From positions 1-64,000 of the forward strand of contig NZ_NFJU01000009.1 in NCBI RefSeq assembly GCF_002160025.1: DNA of 64,000 nt, read 5' to 3'. Below, in pieces: positions 52,808 through 61,827 of this stretch. Within the stretch, counting starts at the first letter, position 1, and the number at the start of each line of letters is the position of its first letter. This DNA comes from Anaeromassilibacillus sp. An200. Lineage in GTDB: Bacteria; Bacillota; Clostridia; Oscillospirales; Acutalibacteraceae. The position numbers and the translations under genes are program-made. The notes beneath the pieces were generated by a model. It did not search any database. It worked only from the letters and a program-made list of their open reading frames with translations, and was not told where the DNA came from.

Positions 52808-53671
52808 TTATTCCTTTTTTTCACCAGCCTGCTGTGCAAGGCGGCAGGCTGCCACCGCATCCTCCAAGGTATCGCAGGTAACAAGAAATCTGCCCTTATG
52901 GCAGAAGCGGATGGTGGAAAGCCCTGTGAGTTCCTGGAGCGCCGCAGCGTCCCTTCCGGCCCACGCGGCGGGAAAATCAACGGGCGCTTCGCCGTCTTCT
53001 CCGCTGGGAACCACCTGTGCGCCGAAACCGCCGCGCTGAGAGGGGTAAATGACAAACTGCGCGTCGGAATGGGCGAGCACATATTTCCATGGGCAGTAGC
53101 AGTCGAGCACTACCACGCCATCCTGCATATTGGCGAGGGCCTCGCGCACACGAGCCGAAGCGCGGCACACAGCCCAGATATCCTCCAGCTTTCTTTTCAG
53201 AACGCCACAGGCAAACTCCACAGCTTCGAAATACCGCTCATCGGCGGAAGCGTCGGAATCCCAGGCCGGATTAAAGGTTCCTACAGCGGAAGCCAGCTCG
53301 CTTCCGCAGCCGGTGTTGTCGTCAAGATCCAGCGGCTGGATGAATTTTTCGTCAAAGTGGGCTGCTTCCCGCGCCGCTTCCTCGGGGGAACAGCCGCGGC
53401 AAAGCAGCTGCTCGCCAAAGGCGCGCCACAGCAGGCCGAAGGCTGCATAGGGTACACCGTTTTCCCGCACAGGGGCGCCCTGCTGGTGATGGTCAAATTC
53501 TCCCCATCCGATGTCGAATACCAGCCCGTCGAAGCCTTCGGGAACCTGAAAGACGCGGGAAATGCCAATCCCCGGACGCAGCAGGCGCAGCAGAGCGCCG
53601 GAGAACACATCGTCCGCGTGAAATTTTCCCGCATGCGTCAGTGCGTATGGGGGAAGCTCATGTTGCTGCAT
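52808..53671 (-). CDS. MYG1-family metal-dependent hydrolase (UPF0160)
   Basis: A 287-residue protein of the MYG1 family, related to DHH phosphoesterases. Metal-binding motifs are THAGKFHADDVFSGAL and VFDIGWGEFDHHQQG. Eukaryotic MYG1 is an RNA exonuclease; the bacterial role is not established. Length is slightly short. The ATG at 53671 uses AAAGGATGAT, which overlaps the end of the AraC gene, so the two are co-transcribed although the roles look unrelated. Confidence 0.9.
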   Translation of the reverse strand: MQQHELPPYALTHAGKFHADDVFSGALLRLLRPGIGISRVFQVPEGFDGLVFDIGWGEFDHHQQGAPVRENGVPYAAFGLLWRAFGEQLLCRGCSPEEAAREAAHFDEKFIQPLDLDDNTGCGSELASAVGTFNPAWDSDASADERYFEAVEFACGVLKRKLEDIWAVCRASARVREALANMQDGVVVLDCYCPWKYVLAHSDAQFVIYPSQRGGFGAQVVPSGEDGEAPVDFPAAWAGRDAAALQELTGLSTIRFCHKGRFLVTCDTLEDAVAACRLAQQAGEKKE

Positions 53672-53677
53672 ATTGTT

Positions 53678-54496
53678 TCAATCATCCTTTTCTGTCTTGC
53701 GGGAAAAGAGCCGCTGCCGGTAATGGGCGGGGCTGATCCCGTATTTCTTTTTGAATATTTTGGAAAAATTATAAACATCGTCATAGCCCACCGACCGAGC
53801 TGTTTCCGTAACTGTGCAGGAGCTGGTTTCCAAAAGCTCCGCCGCCCGGTTCAGGCGCACACGCACCAGAAATTCCTTCGGTGTGACGCCGGTTTCCCGG
53901 AGAAAAATCCGGCTGAGATAGCGCCGATCAATTCCCAGCATGGAGGCAATGGATTCGATCGAGATGGGCAGAGCGTAGTTGGCGCGGATATAATCGGAGG
54001 TACGCGCCACATAATCCCGCGGTGTGCGCGGGGAAGCGTCCTGTGAGCACAGAATACTGAACAGCCCGTACAGCAGTGAGCACAGAGAAAGCTCTGTGGA
54101 GGGGCGCCGGTCCGGGATGGAGCGCAGCTCCTCAAAAAGGGAGGAGGCCTGCGGCACATCGCGCCAGCATACATCGTCTGTAAAACCGGAGGAACGAAGC
54201 AGGGAGGGGCACAGCGCCCCGTCAAAACCGATCCAGATGTATTCCCACGGCGTTTTTTCATCCGCCTGGTAAAACGTCAGCTCGCCGGGACGGATCAGAA
54301 ACATGCATCCCCGATGCAGCGAGTAGGTCACACCGCCGCGCGCGAAGGTTCCGCATCCGCTCATAATGTAATGGATCAGATAGTATTCGCGTGAGGCGTA
54401 GCCATAGGAATGGCCCGGATCACAGCGCTCATCTCCGTAGGTAATGGGGTTCAGACCCGGAAAGCTTCGGTTGAGCACCGAACGCTCCACCGCCAT
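53678..54496 (-). CDS. AraC-family regulator of the alpha-galactosidase gene
   Basis: A 272-residue regulator with an N-terminal cupin (GYASREYYLIHYIMSGCGTF, FLIRPGELTFYQADE) and two C-terminal helix-turn-helix units (IESIASMLGIDRRYLSRIF, VTETARSVGYDDVYNFSKIF). It resembles RafR/MsmR activators of alpha-galactoside genes. It is divergent from the GH4 gene at 54689 and shares a 190-bp control region with it. AAGGAGG precedes ATG 54496. Confidence 0.9.
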   Translation of the reverse strand: MAVERSVLNRSFPGLNPITYGDERCDPGHSYGYASREYYLIHYIMSGCGTFARGGVTYSLHRGCMFLIRPGELTFYQADEKTPWEYIWIGFDGALCPSLLRSSGFTDDVCWRDVPQASSLFEELRSIPDRRPSTELSLCSLLYGLFSILCSQDASPRTPRDYVARTSDYIRANYALPISIESIASMLGIDRRYLSRIFLRETGVTPKEFLVRVRLNRAAELLETSSCTVTETARSVGYDDVYNFSKIFKKKYGISPAHYRQRLFSRKTEKDD

Positions 54497-54582
54497 CTGG
54501 ATTTCCTCCTTTCTGCGTGAAAATCAGGCAAAAGCGTACCGGACCGGAAAATCGATCCTTTCAGGGACGCTTTAGTTACATA

Positions 54583-54635
54583 ATACCATGAAAGGATTCC
54601 TTTATGCAATTCTTTTTTTCAAACTTCCATGGTAT
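54583..54635. promoter_or_regulatory. Inverted repeat in the araC-GH4 control region
   Basis: ATACCATG (54583-54590) and CATGGTAT (54628-54635), 37 bp apart. The right half overlaps a -10-like TATGAT. It may be the AraC binding pair or form a DNA loop. Confidence 0.35.
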
Positions 54636-54688
54636 GATTGCCTATAGAAAGGGAGGAATTCCCGAAAAAAATTAGGAGGATTTGTGAG

Positions 54689-56008
54689 ATGAAAATTACG
54701 TTTATGGGAGCAGGCAGCACGGTTTTTGCCAAGAATGTGCTGGGAGATTCCATGCTCTGCGACGTTCTCTCGGAGAGCGAGATCTGCCTTTATGACATTG
54801 ACGGCGCGCGTCTGAAAGAATCCTGCATGATGCTTGACAATATCAACCGCAACAGCAATGGCGGCAAAGCCACGATCAAGACCTTCCTTGGTGTGGAGAA
54901 CCGCAAGGAGGCGCTGCGCGGCGCGGATTTCGTGATCAACGCCATTCAGGTCGGCGGCTATGAGCCGTGCACCGTGATTGATTTTGAGATTCCGAAAAAG
55001 TATGGCCTGCGTCAGACCATCGCGGATACCCTGGGCATCGGCGGCATCATGCGCGCTCTCCGCACCATCCCGGTGATGGAGGACTTCGCCCGCGATATGG
55101 AGGAGGTTTGCCCCGACGCATGGTTCCTCAACTACACCAACCCGATGGCAATGCTCAGCGGCTTCATGCAGCGCTACACCGGCATTAAGACGGTCGGTTT
55201 GTGCCACAGCGTGCAGACCTGCTCGCAGAACCTGCTGGAAGCATTGGACATGAAGGATAAGCTGGAAGGCCGCCGCGAACTGATTGCCGGTATCAACCAT
55301 ATGGCCTGGCTGCTGGAAATTTATGATAAGGACGGCAACGATCTTTATCCGGAGATCCGCCGCCGTGCTCTGCACAAAAACGATACGGAAAAACATAACG
55401 ACATGGTGCGCTATGAATACATCCGCCGCCTGGGCTACTACTGCACCGAGTCGAGCGAACACAACGCGGAGTATAACCCCTTCTTCATCAAGGCCAAATA
55501 CCCGGAGCTGATTGATCGCTATCAGATCCCGCTGGACGAGTATCCGCGCCGCTGCGTCAAGCAGATCGACGATTGGAACAAGCGCCGCGATGAGCTGGTG
55601 CACAATACCGCTTTGACGCACGAGAGAAGCCGCGAGTATGCTTCCTATATCATGGAGGCAATCGTGACGAACAAGCCGTATAAGATTGGCGGCAACGTCC
55701 TGAACACCGGCCTGATTGATAACCTGCCCGCGGATGCCTGCGTGGAGGTTCCCTGCCTGGTGGACGGCAGCGGTGTGACGCCGTGCCATGTGGGACGTCT
55801 GCCCGTACAGTTGGCCGCCATGAATATGACGAACATCAATGTGCAGCTTCTGACCATTGAAGCGGCGGTGACAAAGAAGCGCGACCTCATCTACAACGCT
55901 GCTATGCTTGAGCCGCATACAGCCGCAGAGCTGTCCATCGACGACATCGTGAAGATGGTCGATGAGCTGATTGAGGCTCATGGCGATTATCTGCCCGCCT
56001 ACCACTGA
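54689..56008 (+). CDS. GH4 alpha-galactosidase (MelA-like)
   Basis: A 439-residue NAD- and Mn-dependent glycosidase of family GH4. Motifs are the NAD loop FMGAGSTVFAKNV, NYTNPMAMLSG, GLCHSVQ with the metal-binding Cys, and AGINHMAWLLEI with the metal-binding His. GLCHSVQ is the form seen in MelA alpha-galactosidases; alpha-glucosidases of GH4 usually have Gly-Phe-Cys-His-Gly. It works on sugars already in the cytoplasm, so a transporter elsewhere is needed. TTAGGAGG precedes ATG 54689. Activation by the divergent AraC protein is likely. Confidence 0.93.
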   Translation: MKITFMGAGSTVFAKNVLGDSMLCDVLSESEICLYDIDGARLKESCMMLDNINRNSNGGKATIKTFLGVENRKEALRGADFVINAIQVGGYEPCTVIDFEIPKKYGLRQTIADTLGIGGIMRALRTIPVMEDFARDMEEVCPDAWFLNYTNPMAMLSGFMQRYTGIKTVGLCHSVQTCSQNLLEALDMKDKLEGRRELIAGINHMAWLLEIYDKDGNDLYPEIRRRALHKNDTEKHNDMVRYEYIRRLGYYCTESSEHNAEYNPFFIKAKYPELIDRYQIPLDEYPRRCVKQIDDWNKRRDELVHNTALTHERSREYASYIMEAIVTNKPYKIGGNVLNTGLIDNLPADACVEVPCLVDGSGVTPCHVGRLPVQLAAMNMTNINVQLLTIEAAVTKKRDLIYNAAMLEPHTAAELSIDDIVKMVDELIEAHGDYLPAYH

Positions 56009-56043
56009 GATCAGGGCAGAGGAGCCGAATAAAAAACGGAAAA

Positions 56044-56080
56044 CAGGGCTGTCTGAAGAATTTTTCTTCAGACAGCCCTG
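56044..56080. terminator. Hairpin between the GH4 and GNAT genes
   Basis: A perfect 17-bp stem (56044-56060 with 56064-56080) with a 3-base loop. T-runs are weak, but position between convergent genes suggests termination. Confidence 0.7.
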
Positions 56081-56104
56081 CTGCTTTGTTTGTATGTAGA
56101 GGGG

Positions 56105-56530
56105 TTACAGCTTTTTGAGCATATGGATATGCGGCACCGATTCCTCATACACCATATCGCCATAGGCAGCATAGCCAAGAGATTCATAGAATCCCTGTGC
56201 GCGGACCTGCGCGCACAGCCCTACCTCCCGTGCGCCAAGGGTTCGGGCCTTTTCTTCGAGCGCTTCCATGATTTGCGCGCCAAGGTGTGAGCCGCGGTAT
56301 TCGCGCTGTACCGCGATACGCCCGATTGTGAAGCGGCTTTCCCGGGACTCGTCGGGGAACACCCGTCCCGTGGCAAGAGGAAGGCCGTTCTCCCAGAGGA
56401 CAGCGTGCCAGGCGGCAGGATCCACCGCGTCAAACTCCAAAGCTTCCGCGAACCCCTGTTCCTGCACAAAGACAGCCAGACGAACCTGTCTGCCACCGTT
56501 GGGAAGCCCCCGTGTCAGCGTGATTTCCAT
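56105..56530 (-). CDS. GNAT-family acetyltransferase (ElaA-like)
   Basis: A 141-residue acyltransferase with AVFVQEQGF near the start, ATGRVFPD, acetyl-CoA loop QREYRGSHLGAQIMEALEEK, and QGFYESLGY near the end. The VFVxEQG feature occurs in ElaA-like proteins. Substrate unknown. AAGGAGG precedes the ATG. It follows the methyltransferase gene by 12 bp and is probably in its operon. Confidence 0.9.
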   Translation of the reverse strand: MEITLTRGLPNGGRQVRLAVFVQEQGFAEALEFDAVDPAAWHAVLWENGLPLATGRVFPDESRESRFTIGRIAVQREYRGSHLGAQIMEALEEKARTLGAREVGLCAQVRAQGFYESLGYAAYGDMVYEESVPHIHMLKKL

Positions 56531-56542
56531 TTGGAACCCTCC

Positions 56543-57760
56543 TTAAACCACCTGGAACAGATAGAATTTCAAATAATTGGTCTCCGGTACATTCCAGAGA
56601 ATGGGATGATCGGGCGATTGCTGCCGTGCCTCTATCTGGCGAAGGGAACGGCCCGCGTCGGACGCGGCATGCCGGAGCATTTTACAGAACAGCTCCTCCG
56701 TCATGAAGTGGGAGCAGGAGCAGGTGGCCAGATAACCGCCGCGCGGGAGAATCTGCATCGCACGCCGGTTGATTTCGTGGTAGCCGCACTCCGCGCTGTG
56801 TACGGTCCCATGGGACTTGGTAAAAGCGGGCGGATCCAGAATGATGTAATCGTACTCCCGGTTTTTTGCGTCCCCCATGGCGGTCAGAAGCTCAAACACA
56901 TTGGCTTCCCGAAAGGACATGTTTCCCGTCAGATCGTTGCGTTCCGCGTTTTTTCTTGCCATGGCAAGAGCGTCGGCGGAAACGTCCACGGCGCAGACAT
57001 GTTCGGCCCCCGCCTTTGCCGCGTTAAGGGCAAAGGCGCCGGTGTGGGTGAAGCAGTCAAGCACCCGCCGTCCGGGGGCGAGGCGTGCCGCCGCCTGACG
57101 GTTGTACTTCTGATCCAGGAAAAATCCTGTTTTCTGCCCGTTTACATAGTCCACCTCATACCGGATCCCATTTTCACAGATTTCGGTCACACCGGACAGA
57201 TCCTTGGAAAGCCCTTCCATCTCAAAAAAGCCCTTGCCCTGTTCCATGCCTTCCAGTTCACGGATGCGCACATCGTTGCGCTCATAAAGGGCGTCAATGG
57301 TTTCCCCCTCCTCGCGCAGAATTTTGATCAGCAGGCGGAAAATCATTTCCTTGCGCTGCTCCATGCCAAGCGAAAGAGTTTGTGCGACGAGGATGCTGCC
57401 AAAGCGATCGACGGTCAGGCCGGGGAAGAAGTCTGCTTCCCCGAAAATCAGACGGCAGCAGGAAAAATCCGGCCCCATGACGGTGCGGCGGTAGTCGACG
57501 GCGTGGCGCAGACGGCGCTCAAAAAATGATTCGCTGAAATCGTCGTTGGTGTTGCGGGAGATCAGGCGCAGGCGGATTTTTGAGCGGCTGTTAAACAGGG
57601 CGGTGCCGAGCCAGCGGCCCTTCCGATTGAGGACGGTGGCCAAACAGCCGTCCTCTCCTTCACCTGAGAGGATTTCCGTATCATACACCCAGGGGTGGCC
57701 GAGACGGACGCTCCGTTCCGCCTTGTCCGATACGGTAAACCGGGGAAAACCTTGATCCAT
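56543..57760 (-). CDS. RlmI-like class I rRNA methyltransferase
   Basis: A 405-residue enzyme with an N-terminal PUA RNA-binding domain (about 1-75, AERSVRLGHPWVYDTEI), a middle domain (GEADFFPGLTVDRFG), and a C-terminal SAM-binding domain (VLDCFTHTGAFALNAAKAGA, and catalytic region LDPPAFTKS followed by CSCSHF). Such enzymes methylate C5 of a cytosine in 23S rRNA. AAAGGAT lies about 11 bases before ATG 57760. It is the first gene before GNAT. Confidence 0.93.
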   Translation of the reverse strand: MDQGFPRFTVSDKAERSVRLGHPWVYDTEILSGEGEDGCLATVLNRKGRWLGTALFNSRSKIRLRLISRNTNDDFSESFFERRLRHAVDYRRTVMGPDFSCCRLIFGEADFFPGLTVDRFGSILVAQTLSLGMEQRKEMIFRLLIKILREEGETIDALYERNDVRIRELEGMEQGKGFFEMEGLSKDLSGVTEICENGIRYEVDYVNGQKTGFFLDQKYNRQAAARLAPGRRVLDCFTHTGAFALNAAKAGAEHVCAVDVSADALAMARKNAERNDLTGNMSFREANVFELLTAMGDAKNREYDYIILDPPAFTKSHGTVHSAECGYHEINRRAMQILPRGGYLATCSCSHFMTEELFCKMLRHAASDAGRSLRQIEARQQSPDHPILWNVPETNYLKFYLFQVV

Positions 57761-57791
57761 TCTGTATTCGATCCTTTCTGTCAGTTGCCTT

Positions 57792-59279
57792 TTATTTTTC
57801 TTCTTCCTGAATTCTGGTTTCGATTGCCTGGATAACCGTGTTCAGAGCTTTCAGGCGCGCGTAGCGCTTGTCCTTCGACTCCACAATATACCAGGGGGCA
57901 AACTCTGTGCTGGTTTTGCGCAGCATTTCGTTGACCGCTTTTTCATACTGCGGCCATTTTTCACGGTTGCGCCAATCCTCGTCCGTGATTTTCCAGCGCT
58001 TTTCCGGGGTGTTTTGACGTTCCTGGAAGCGCTCGAGCTGAGTGTCCGGATCGATGTGGATCCAGAACTTGATCACAATGGCGCCCCAGCGAACCAGCTC
58101 CCGTTCAAACTCGTTCATCTCGTAGTAAGCACGCTTCCAGTCCGCTTCGGAGCAAAGGCCCTCCAGACGCTCCACCATCACACGGCCATACCAGCTGCGG
58201 TCAAAAATGGCCACATGACCCGTCTTGGGCAGGCGGGTCCAAAAGCGCCAGAGATAGTGTCGGGAAAGCTCAAACGATTCCGGCGCGGCGATAGGATGCA
58301 CCTCGGCGCCGCGTGGGTCGAGAGCGGAGGCCAGACGTTTGATGTTGCCGCCCTTTCCGGCTGCGTCCCAGCCCTCGTAAACGATAATAAGCGGAATTTT
58401 TTTGCGGTACAGCACATTGTGGAGCTCGCGCAATCGTTTCTGTGCGGATTTGAGCTGTGTGCGGTATTCTTCGTCTGAGCGTACCGTTTTATCCAGGCTG
58501 ACTTTGGACAGCAGGGGCATCTGCACCAGCGGGAACTGCTCTGTTTTCGGCAGAGGGGAGGAGCCGGGACGGCGTTCCAGGGCATGCTCTATGGATTCCG
58601 TCACAATGCGGAATGCGGCAAGCTCCGCCTCCTTGCGGTTGGTAGCGTCGAGAATATGCCAGGGGGCCCAGGGGGCAGAGGTAGCCTCCAGATATTTGTC
58701 AAAACGCTTGAGATGCTTCTCGTAGTGCTTGTTCTGCTGCCAATCGTTCTTGGTTACGCGCCACTCGGTATTTTTGTCCTCATCCAGCGCTTCCAGACGC
58801 TTTTTCTGTTCCTCTTTGGAAATGTGCAGGAACAGCTTAATCACGAGATAGCCGTTTTCCACAAGCTGCCGCTCGAAAATACGGATACCATCCAGGCGTT
58901 CCGCCAGCTCCTTCTTTTTCAGTTCCTTGCTTTCTGCACTCCGCACGGTTTCTTCCATCCATCCGGAATCAAACAGGACAATTTTTCCGGCCTGTGGGAT
59001 TTTGGTAAAGTAGTGCCAGAGGAAGGGCTTGCGGAGCTCCTCATCGGATGGAACGCTGCGGGTGCAGACGGTGTAAAAGCGGGGATCGAGATAGCGGATC
59101 AACCGGCCAATCAGGCTTCCCTTTCCGGAAGCGCCCCATCCTTCAATCAAAAGAATAACGGGAAGCTTTTTTTCCTTGAGCAGGAGCTGCTGTGCGGAGA
59201 GTTTTTCCCGAAAAGATTCGATGGCGGATTCTGCCGAGGGACGTTCAATTTCACGGCCCAGCGGGAATTCCTTCAACAT
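57792..59279 (-). CDS. pap: Polyphosphate:AMP phosphotransferase (two PPK2 domains)
   Basis: A 495-residue protein made of two PPK2 kinase domains. The second (about 265-495) is intact: Walker A GWDAAGKGGN and lid motif DRSWYGRVMVERLEG. The first (about 15-240) keeps Walker A GWGASGKGSL, but the lid reads DSGWMEETVR, without the Arg of the active form. Proteins of this layout transfer phosphate from polyphosphate to AMP, giving ADP. By analogy with known Pap enzymes only the second domain should be active. ATG 59279 has AAAGGTG upstream. Confidence 0.93.
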   Translation of the reverse strand: MLKEFPLGREIERPSAESAIESFREKLSAQQLLLKEKKLPVILLIEGWGASGKGSLIGRLIRYLDPRFYTVCTRSVPSDEELRKPFLWHYFTKIPQAGKIVLFDSGWMEETVRSAESKELKKKELAERLDGIRIFERQLVENGYLVIKLFLHISKEEQKKRLEALDEDKNTEWRVTKNDWQQNKHYEKHLKRFDKYLEATSAPWAPWHILDATNRKEAELAAFRIVTESIEHALERRPGSSPLPKTEQFPLVQMPLLSKVSLDKTVRSDEEYRTQLKSAQKRLRELHNVLYRKKIPLIIVYEGWDAAGKGGNIKRLASALDPRGAEVHPIAAPESFELSRHYLWRFWTRLPKTGHVAIFDRSWYGRVMVERLEGLCSEADWKRAYYEMNEFERELVRWGAIVIKFWIHIDPDTQLERFQERQNTPEKRWKITDEDWRNREKWPQYEKAVNEMLRKTSTEFAPWYIVESKDKRYARLKALNTVIQAIETRIQEEEK

Positions 59280-59476
59280 GGTATCACACCTTTCTTTCAG
59301 TCCAACTGGTTTTCGTGTCGGATTTTATGAGGCATATCAATCATATTATATCATTTTTCAAAAAGGAATCTATCAAATTTGAAAAATTTTACAATCCTGT
59401 GAAGTTTTCGCCATTCTTTTTCGATAAGCCTGGGCGTAATCTCTTTCTTTTTTGTTCAAAGAAAGGGAAGTTATGC

Positions 59477-59482
59477 TATAAT
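59477..59482 (+). promoter_or_regulatory. -10 box of gluQ
   Basis: TATAAT about 100 bp before gluQ; the -35 (GTTCAA, 17 bp upstream) is weak. Confidence 0.45.
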
Positions 59483-59581
59483 GATCAAACAGAAAATCAC
59501 AGCGTGGCCGCTTGACGTCCAGACGCATACGCAACCCGGCGGCCGGAGGAAGCAGGGGCGTATTGGGAGAGGGGAAAGGCA

Positions 59582-60538
59582 ATGGAAGATACAAAGCAGA
59601 CAGTGGGGAGGTTTGCCCCCAGCCCCAGCGGAAGGATGCATCTGGGCAACGTGTTTTGTGCGCTGATGGCCTGGCTGGCGGCTCGATCGGAAGGAGGGCG
59701 TATGATTCTCCGGCAGGAGGATCTGGATCCGCAGCGCTGTCTCCGCGAAAATGCGGATATGCTGGAGCAGGATCTCATCTGGCTCGGTCTGGATTGGGAC
59801 GAAGGCGGCAGCCGGGGAGGGCCGCATGGCCCCTATTATCAAAGCGAGCGTACCGCGATTTATGAGAAGGCGTTCCAAAAACTGCAAAAGCAGAGGTTGG
59901 TTTACCCCTGCTTTTGCAGCCGTGCGGAGCTTCATGCTGCCGAAGCTCCGCACCTTTCCGATGGACGTGTGATCTATGCGGGCCGCTGCCGGTCCTTGAC
60001 GGAGCAGGAACGGCAGACGCTTGCAAAGAGCCGCAGGCCTGCCGCCCGCCTGATGGTTCCGGAGGAAACCATTTCTTTTCGTGACCGCTGCTGCGGCGTT
60101 TACCGGGAAAATCTGGCCCGCGAGTGCGGAGATTTCCTCGTGCGCCGCTCCGACGGCGTGTTCGCTTACCAGCTTGCGGTGGTGGTGGACGACGCTCAGA
60201 TGGGCGTCACACAGGTGGTGCGGGGACGGGATCTGCTCGATTCCACGCCGCGCCAGCTTTATCTGTACAGACTGCTTCAGCTGCACGCGCCGGAGTTTGG
60301 GCATATCCCGCTTTTGCTGGCCCCGGATGGCAGGCGGCTTTCCAAGCGCGACGGCGCCCTGGATCTCGGCGCTCTCCGTAAGCGTTTTTCCTCGGGGGAA
60401 ATCCTTGGGTTCCTTGCCTGTATCGCGGGGCTCACGGATCGTGCGGAACCGGTTTCCGCCCGGGAGCTGATCCCGCTGTTTGCATGGAATAAGCTGCCCC
60501 GTGAGGATATCCGTCTCCCGGCCTGGCTGTGGGATTAA
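59582..60538 (+). CDS. gluQ: Glutamyl-Q tRNA(Asp) synthetase
   Basis: A 318-residue shortened glutamyl-tRNA synthetase that attaches Glu to queuosine in tRNA(Asp). Motifs are the HIGH-like APSPSGRMHLGN, LRQEDLDPQR, zinc site CFCSRAEL...YAGRC, and the KMSKS-like RLSKRDG. It lacks the anticodon-binding domain, as expected. GGAAAGG precedes the ATG. It implies that the cell makes or salvages queuosine. Its stop overlaps the stop of a converging gene remnant. Confidence 0.94.
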   Translation: MEDTKQTVGRFAPSPSGRMHLGNVFCALMAWLAARSEGGRMILRQEDLDPQRCLRENADMLEQDLIWLGLDWDEGGSRGGPHGPYYQSERTAIYEKAFQKLQKQRLVYPCFCSRAELHAAEAPHLSDGRVIYAGRCRSLTEQERQTLAKSRRPAARLMVPEETISFRDRCCGVYRENLARECGDFLVRRSDGVFAYQLAVVVDDAQMGVTQVVRGRDLLDSTPRQLYLYRLLQLHAPEFGHIPLLLAPDGRRLSKRDGALDLGALRKRFSSGEILGFLACIAGLTDRAEPVSARELIPLFAWNKLPREDIRLPAWLWD

Positions 60539-60747
60539 GGCCGGTAATCCCGGCAGGCCTCTGCATAGGCGAGGATGTTTTCCCATGGTACTTCGGGTTC
60601 CAGCAGGTGCGTGGGGGCGGGCAGAAGCCCTCCGAAGGTTTTGGCGATTTCCATATGCTCGAATACCTTGGCCCGCACCTCGTCCGGTGTTCCGAAGGGC
60701 ATGGTGGTCTGTGTGCCAATGGTTCCATGGAAGCTGACAGAGCCGCC
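60535..60747 (-). pseudogene. C-terminal remnant of a URO-D family protein
   Basis: The minus strand from 60747 reads GGSVSFHGTIGTQTTMPFGT, then HLLEPEVPWENILAYAEAC, and ends at TAA. This is the last 70 or so residues of an uroporphyrinogen decarboxylase-like methyltransferase. Upstream of 60747 the frame stays open, but it is antisense to an AraC remnant and shows no URO-D sequence. So about 80 percent of the gene is gone. It is not functional. Confidence 0.7.
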
Positions 60748-60927
60748 AAACTCCTGCAGTACCGGCTGAATTATTCCAAACAGCTGCTTCTCGATTCCGG
60801 CCAAAGCATCCAGGAGATCGCGGCTGCCTGCCGGTTTGCGGATGCGTTTGCCTTTTCCAAGGCGTTCCGGCGGTATTATGGGCTGTCTCCTTCTCAGTTT
60901 CGGAAGAATTTTTCCCATTTTGTCTGA
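60748..60927 (+). pseudogene. C-terminal remnant of an AraC-family regulator
   Basis: From about 60751 the plus strand reads LLQYRLNYSKQLLLDSG, then IQEIAAACRFADAFAFSKAF and GLSPSQFRKNF, which is the second helix-turn-helix of an AraC protein, ending with TGA at 60925-60927. The N-terminal sensor and first helix-turn-helix are missing. The break lies within a few bases of the break of the URO-D remnant on the other strand. The original pair may have been a divergent regulator and target. Confidence 0.7.
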
Positions 60928-60941
60928 ACAGAAGGAACTGT

Positions 60942-61814
60942 TTATCCCTCCGCCGCCAGACGCTCCGCAATGGCTTTGCCGGTAGGGGTGCCGGCAAGAC
61001 CGCCTTCGCCCGTCTCGCGCAGGGAATCGTCCATTTCCGTGCCGACGCGGGCCATCGCGTCAATCACCTCATCCGCCGGGATGCGGCACTCTACACCGGA
61101 AAGCGCCATATCCGCGCAGCTCAGCGCGTTGACAGCTCCCACCACGTTCCGGTGGACACAGGGGACCTCCACCAGCCCGGCCACAGGATCGCACACCAGC
61201 CCCATCAGGTTGGACAGCGCCATGGCGCAGGCGTGGGCGCACATGGCGGGAGTACCGCCGCGGATCTGTACGAGCGCTGCGGCTGCCATAGCCGAAGCGG
61301 AGCCGATCTCCGCCTGACAGCCTCCCTCCGCGCCGGAAATGGAGGCGCGTGTCGCAATGACTTCCCCGAACCCCGCCGCCACATAGAGAGCGTGCAGGAT
61401 TTCCTCCTCGCTTTCCCCGCTCCGCAGCAAGGGAAGCAGGACGGCGGGAAGGACGCCGCAGGAACCGGCGGTCGGAGCTGCTACAATACGCTTCATGCAG
61501 GCGTTGCACTCGCTGATCCGCAGCGCCTGTGCGATTACCTCCTGGAAAAAGCGGCCGCCGTAAAGCCTGCCGCTTTCCATGGCAGATTGCACCTTGGCAC
61601 TGTCTCCGCCGGACACGCCGCTGCGGGAGCGTTCCTCCGGCCGGTATGCATCGCCGGATTCCTTCATAGCTTCCCACAGACGCGTCATTTGTTTCAGGGA
61701 GTCCTCCCGTGTGGACTGGCCCTCTGCCAGATCCTCCTGCAAAATAACCTCCCAGAGCGGAAGGCCGCTTTCCTCTGTCTGGCTCAGCAGAGCGGCAATG
61801 GAATCGATCGCCAT
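60942..61814 (-). CDS. sdaAA: L-serine dehydratase, alpha subunit (iron-sulfur)
   Basis: A 290-residue subunit of the iron-sulfur L-serine dehydratase, which turns serine into pyruvate and ammonia. Motifs are VSGGDSAKV, NACMKRIVAAPTAGSCGVLPA, GAEGGCQAEIGSASAMAAAA and CDPVAGLVEVPCVHRN; the cysteines in these bind the 4Fe-4S cluster. AAAGGAGA precedes the ATG. It follows the beta subunit gene by 13 bp. Confidence 0.96.
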   Translation of the reverse strand: MAIDSIAALLSQTEESGLPLWEVILQEDLAEGQSTREDSLKQMTRLWEAMKESGDAYRPEERSRSGVSGGDSAKVQSAMESGRLYGGRFFQEVIAQALRISECNACMKRIVAAPTAGSCGVLPAVLLPLLRSGESEEEILHALYVAAGFGEVIATRASISGAEGGCQAEIGSASAMAAAALVQIRGGTPAMCAHACAMALSNLMGLVCDPVAGLVEVPCVHRNVVGAVNALSCADMALSGVECRIPADEVIDAMARVGTEMDDSLRETGEGGLAGTPTGKAIAERLAAEG

Positions 61815-61827
61815 AATGCGTCTCCTT

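Noticed and set aside
56044-56080. Second copy of the MITE-like terminal repeat
   Set aside because: Only AGGGCTGTCTGA-like similarity; it is a simple tight hairpin between convergent genes, not the 18-bp repeat.
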